Virus record (IMG/VR): IMGVR_UViG_3300025120_000552
Coordinates: 1 to 23,803 of that record
Strand: one strand, 5' to 3'
DNA: 23,803 nt
Origin: a virus
In this document: positions 21,701-23,803 of the stretch, piece by piece
How the letters are laid out: each line of letters opens with the position of its first letter
Numbering within the stretch: position 1 is the stretch's first letter
Notes under the pieces: generated by a model
The model's input: the letters and a program-made list of their open reading frames with translations, nothing else
Told to the model about the DNA's origin: nothing
Database searches by the model: none
Translations under genes and position numbers: made by a program

Positions 21701-23803
21701 CCAAGCTCATGCGTCACAATAGACTGAGCGGGGAAGTAACTGCTTCCACGAGTCGATGTTAATATTAGACTTGTTTCGCCCAAGGTATCTGGGTTTGTGC
21801 TTCGTGATCGGCTTAAAGCATTTAATGCTCCTAAAGTACCTTCACCGCTTCCTTTATTTATAACAGGGCCAACAGAGCGATCACCACCAAGACGCTCCAT
21901 AACCCTTTTAATTTTGGCAATTTCGTCTGCGGGGTGGCCGTCAAATATTTTCCCCAGGGCTTCTACAGACTGCGCTCGTGTAGCGACGTCTTCAATGTAT
22001 CCTTGAGGCGCAATGCGCTGTTGTATTCTGTACCCGTCTTTGAGGTCTTTGATACGTTGCTCTATATCACCTACATTTCTAGGCCAGCTTGATCCTTCAG
22101 CTTCCAACAGTGCCAGACGCAGATCACCACCTGTAAAGTCAGGGCCGTCGTTAATCCCAGATGCTTCTAATCTTCTGTTGCTCAAGCCTCTGGTGCGGAG
22201 CAGCCTTTGGATTGTTTCTGCTTCTTCAGGGGTAGCTGTAAACTTCACTCCAGCAAATTCTTTAGCTGTCAGAGGTATCCCTTCGCCAGTAGCATCACCA
22301 ACTTCAAGACGTGCGCCTGCACCAGTTGGAGCAGCTTCTTCAGGCAGACTTTCAAACAAACGCTGAAGTGCAGCTCCACGAGCTTCCGCGTTCATGGGCG
22401 CGTACTTGACATTCCAGTTTGCAGGGTCTGCGTCTGGTTCGCCAACCTTCTGGCCAATGATAGAAGAGATGTCCTTGCCGTCATTAATCTGCCGTTGGCT
22501 TATCATACGAACTTTAGATGGATCGGACTTAGACTGAACGATTAGTTTCTTGCCGCCACGAGAAGGTGCTGGTGCTGGTGCTGTCTCTACGTCTGCATTT
22601 GGTGAGTCTGCTTTGGCGGCTGCCTGATCCATTCTTCTCTGAAAAGCCAACAGAGCAGTTGCTAAAGCGTCTTTATCTTTAGATGACAGTGCGGCTTTGA
22701 TTGAGTCGGCATCAGGTGTCTGTTCAGATGCAGTCGGGTTCGATGCTTTCCTGTCACCCCGCACATACTCAGCATATTCACGGGTTGCGTATGACCGCTC
22801 AGTTCTGCCGTCTGCGAATACAGTTGTTCCTTTTGGAACTGTAATGTCACCATTGGGACTTTTAACAACTTCCTGTGTCTTGGTGACGTATGGAATTATA
22901 GACTCACCACCATTGGCTTCGGCGCGGATGAGTGCTTCTTCTTTAGCCAATCCTCGCTTTGAAACTTGGTACTGTGGATCAAGTCCACCTCTGCCGGAAC
23001 GCTTGAGAAAAGCTTGTATCTTTCCACTGTTTGAGCGGCCAGCAGTTTCCATGATGCTTGCGCGATCAATGGCAGCTTGGCTTTGACGTGCCTCTGGTGC
23101 GGTGGTGTCCGCTCCACGCTGGCCTTTGACTTTCATTTCAGCCAAGGAGTCGGATACTTCTTTGCTAAGACCTTTGGCTTGGTGGCTTTTAGAGATGCGC
23201 TGAATACGCTTGAGTTCAGTTACTGTAAACTCACCAGCCTTCATTTCTGTAAGACGAGGGCTTAATGGGTCAGCATCATCAATGATGTCGGTAAGCTCAT
23301 CGAGCAAAGTTTCTCGCTTGGCCAAGTCTGGTTCTGCTCTGATGCTTGCAATAATTAGATCGGCCTGCTCATCTCCCAATACACCCTTAATGTTTGGGGT
23401 AAGAACTTGCAGTTCTTCGTCAAGCATCGCTGCATGTGACTCAGGGTTTTTGCGGATTTCAGCAAATTTTGCGTCAAGCTCTGCGTCTGTCAGCTCTGAG
23501 CCATTCTCAGCCCTGATGTCTATACTGCCTTGCTCTGCTCTAACTGCGGAGTCTGCATTTGGAGATGCGTCAGGAGCGTCAAACGCTCGTTGCCCGCCCA
23601 CCTCATGCTTGAACACAGCAACAATATCTTCTGGATCGCTCTTGTAACCGAACCGAGGGTCAATCGCAGATACACTTATGACCTCAAGCTGTTCGCTTAA
23701 TGTAAGATTAGGCGGCATCCTATTAAGGATGTCGAGAACTTCACTCTCCACTTGAGCGGCGTAAGGCTCTATCTCCGTACCTTCTGCACGATCTTTGATA
23801 GCT
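15706..23803 (-). CDS. giant polyvalent virion protein with zincin protease and ADP-ribosyltransferase-like domains (5' end outside window)
   Basis: The frame is open to the right edge, so the start is missing; at least 2698 residues are visible (numbering here from the GTG at 23751). Residues about 660-810 are a zincin peptidase: HELGHW (681-686) and a third-ligand-type Glu in SPQEFFANQFDMW. Residues about 1490-1775 are an ADP-ribosyltransferase-like domain: YHGT with H1500, GQYGPGYYLT with Y1530/Y1531, MFISLKKP, and ETAVLFDPEQ with E1759. The C-terminal third (from about 1880) is helical, with TTLTSLGDP and hydrophobic stretches near 2503-2520 and 2560-2585, like phage ejection proteins. 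It is probably carried in the virion and ejected into the host, where the enzymatic domains could act early. The stop overlaps the EF-hand gene. Confidence 0.88.
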   Translation of the reverse strand, partial: AIKDRAEGTEIEPYAAQVESEVLDILNRMPPNLTLSEQLEVISVSAIDPRFGYKSDPEDIVAVFKHEVGGQRAFDAPDASPNADSAVRAEQGSIDIRAENGSELTDAELDAKFAEIRKNPESHAAMLDEELQVLTPNIKGVLGDEQADLIIASIRAEPDLAKRETLLDELTDIIDDADPLSPRLTEMKAGEFTVTELKRIQRISKSHQAKGLSKEVSDSLAEMKVKGQRGADTTAPEARQSQAAIDRASIMETAGRSNSGKIQAFLKRSGRGGLDPQYQVSKRGLAKEEALIRAEANGGESIIPYVTKTQEVVKSPNGDITVPKGTTVFADGRTERSYATREYAEYVRGDRKASNPTASEQTPDADSIKAALSSKDKDALATALLAFQRRMDQAAAKADSPNADVETAPAPAPSRGGKKLIVQSKSDPSKVRMISQRQINDGKDISSIIGQKVGEPDADPANWNVKYAPMNAEARGAALQRLFESLPEEAAPTGAGARLEVGDATGEGIPLTAKEFAGVKFTATPEEAETIQRLLRTRGLSNRRLEASGINDGPDFTGGDLRLALLEAEGSSWPRNVGDIEQRIKDLKDGYRIQQRIAPQGYIEDVATRAQSVEALGKIFDGHPADEIAKIKRVMERLGGDRSVGPVINKGSGEGTLGALNALSRSRSTNPDTLGETSLILTSTRGSSYFPAQSIVTHELGHWAYLNILTPQDRIDFWESMQKYYGDTRLLDRSAIAEGLPVGGRIDTGQIDAEGNQIMATLNDMDSPQEFFANQFDMWVAQNTNLMVKDDKLWGKVARYVKAVFDRYYDKKRIDPDLEPLFAKILPPEEEKVFSLGVSGRARTPTGKTMQSNIVQLQLSRAEIEDAIQRDSADGIISAVEAYRTLLLSQAKNNAEAKTGPLYALRRTKKGKTVHKILKNRIRDIDEIMYGKIGFEEGGDDAFNPAVYEGMTLRADPQEIADLLTDFYYNGYGGKFEPANGIPGSVTDLAASSLQRSIGSAEKLYTSVFQRAENTSNLASGRVPNSVKDGYEPPRDAEGNAQQSQTKRKAIAAIGKRNERTDAQATADAKTSKGRRARADASGRPTVDISTAPEVKSQSISNLRKLYQVHKGTDYGDQVALEITAKIKAKPLPAKPVPVTREVMELGRSEINTRLLDAIHNGDANATKMLAYEIQRRIAKRQAKKDGTPIIKPVFQQIRMSISREKVDSTGVTSSDGIPASARPSIRTTLSSITHREPEVQTASRTISYRLFNLMNRTNRGTLEDGNQLLSSEMANLAGNDPLLGQSVFVNTNSQDFKDFRQAIRAIASPVTRGEGNPEARMIDLISMIGRSPALPDAERNAAVSFFRQLDPATQNTVRNRHPQKGGLEDSVNEEYTAISLISELASEHMQGKGLTMDAIESRLSGDISAAQLTDLQRSIDRLTEYTAYVLNGNIGRADIKEKYYLLDFYGDMMEESRGPMAGSLEGTYLSHTSHAADYAHDTLSAMPKAKRSRVDKFTEGGVGYDVVNETPVVWYHGTPNGTKLRKASNPDVVFKPSQDGQYGPGYYLTANPNVASSVYAQKGTPDSMARQIDDLSLSADEKMFLTMDASELHATRVLISRLRRDYTNQQLISGRQTPETQIIQDELTNALDLERDLAKTIEDAGVTLDPYVMPMFISLKKPANFKHSASYTLDHPFIEAIMDKMAENPDLGFEPYRFLEEEFAANGGTLDGETTYRVLTQALEDASGNPRTNLNSILKDTGHDGLITVHRNTLDNSRLNESFKDDIGANEVLHETAVLFDPEQGKHIDASEFNASDARLYQSQAGFESVPRGTLGSLVDAVLTNRIEKIDDVPVGQLGEVMEQGGSNGTLTGAVMSMVKRRNLTAGEEQAVRKRSYFTYLQSQSERMKSMGANYLGNWYKSHFPDLNQRFAGKFMPIMNALNALPDADGMLRGHFRAVTAGVGQQQPASHRRIIKALRRGDGSRQEKALSTQERNIYDQIKTTFENERTELTKLGFNVGRRENYVPQVWDAKKIEKRRDEFIEKMANYYKADRARNGLTFDDAEADAFAKGIMLKLTEEGDDGVFIPARGSTKNPTFENVDYSRVIELDKYPDMLDELEDFLESDMSAILVKYLEGSSRRNVHAKKLGVNSHAVNDYLLVASDGEAGIARLLSTNKVFKTDRNAMNENGKMEVFTLADTIRMPFTGDDAAARSFSQNLVSVHNTNGSAAARKMLNDLYPAGNPPVTYQRRVDAIIGALEDFKGQPNSMNTQDEVFIEQAMKVAMKKPMDGQGAKSVVNVSRALRMTNNVTLLGFTTLTSLGDPVLSIIRSGSFSSWAKGLGKVATDPEYRTMLKNVGVAMENVVHERMIHMYGSPDNKASHAFFNATLLTPWTDMNRLISGATGFESFIAMQKKAFNKHQAGLPYSKQSSSYKTAHRYLSRYGLQEFLPEGKLAGESLGDKSVADKFMKDEKGTDPSVRMAIIKFADEAIFQPNPNDIPLWAQTPIGALVFQLKSFPLMMSRLTGYVFEELNHGNFKPLLYLATLGPAFGMGTLAAKDIIQQRGGEDGESAELRKRNIAKTLGHNEKTHGNVDDFLGWYVESMLVMGGLGLMGDVIHSAVSQVDNGAYGQQRMWGTVLGPTFGLGNAGMQVIAGATDESDNSNAKERSAMREIATRVPILGGNRKIRESIVEATAGEPDKGGTGGWTSSWGQGDWK

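Noticed and set aside
22565-22590. Short tandem GGTGCT repeat
   Set aside because: It simply encodes an Ala-Pro linker in the giant protein, only three copies.
15706-23803. Giant protein as an N4-type virion RNA polymerase
   Set aside because: Size and location would fit, but I could not find the polymerase motifs, whereas zincin, ART-like and ejection-like features are visible.

Overview
The window reads as part of the genome of a temperate tailed phage, free or as a prophage, most likely from a marine alphaproteobacterial host. The evidence is tightly packed genes with stop/start overlaps (ATGA, TAATG, TGATG), a tyrosine integrase, a replication and recombination set, a holin/lysozyme pair and a giant virion-type protein. 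Genes are read on both strands. There is no rRNA, CRISPR array or transposase. The host guess rests on protein style recalled from marine phage genomes and is inference.

Left region (1-2534, + strand): a compact operon of unrecognised small genes, with the tail of a further gene entering from the left edge. A promoter then drives a phage tRNA-Thr(GGT) at 2580-2654. Next come one or two tiny ORFs, a LuxR-type helix-turn-helix protein (3038-3481) and the overlapping tyrosine integrase (3471-4613). Just behind the integrase is a convincing attP. It has a 14-nt core resembling the anticodon arm of bacterial tRNA-Thr(GGT), flanked almost symmetrically by two pairs of TGACACG boxes, each pair spaced by 11 bp. 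Two small + strand genes follow, to 5347.

Centre-left (5267-9154, - strand): one long leftward operon of about twelve genes. It runs from an HTH/zinc protein and a PD-(D/E)XK nuclease, through a run of very small basic, mostly Cys-containing proteins, to an aspartyl/asparaginyl beta-hydroxylase-like enzyme, an NrdR-like zinc ribbon and a coiled-coil membrane protein. Upstream is a non-coding block of about 240 bp (9155-9394) with operator-like palindromes and a 103-nt nested inverted-repeat structure.

Centre (9395-14370): replication and recombination. On the - strand are a primase-polymerase/RecA-like ATPase fusion and a Cro-like HTH protein. Divergent from them on the + strand are a RecA-like AAA ATPase (Sak4-like), an SSB-like protein with an acidic tip, a Cas4/RecB-like nuclease with an Fe-S Cys signature, a coiled-coil protein and a DUF6378-like protein. 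The 11611-11715 gap carries overlapping inverted repeats across a probable promoter, like a repressor switch.

Right (14333-23803, - strand): late genes. A protein of more than 2690 residues, open at the window edge, carries a zincin HELGH motif and an ADP-ribosyltransferase-like domain and is probably ejected into the host. Below it lie an EF-hand membrane protein, a small Cys-containing protein, a 3TM-type holin and a T4-type lysozyme with an E-C-T triad.

All three convergent gene junctions overlap at their 3' ends. The most interesting hypothesis is that the integrase splits the host tRNA-Thr(GGT) gene at its anticodon loop and that the phage's own tRNA-Thr replaces it.
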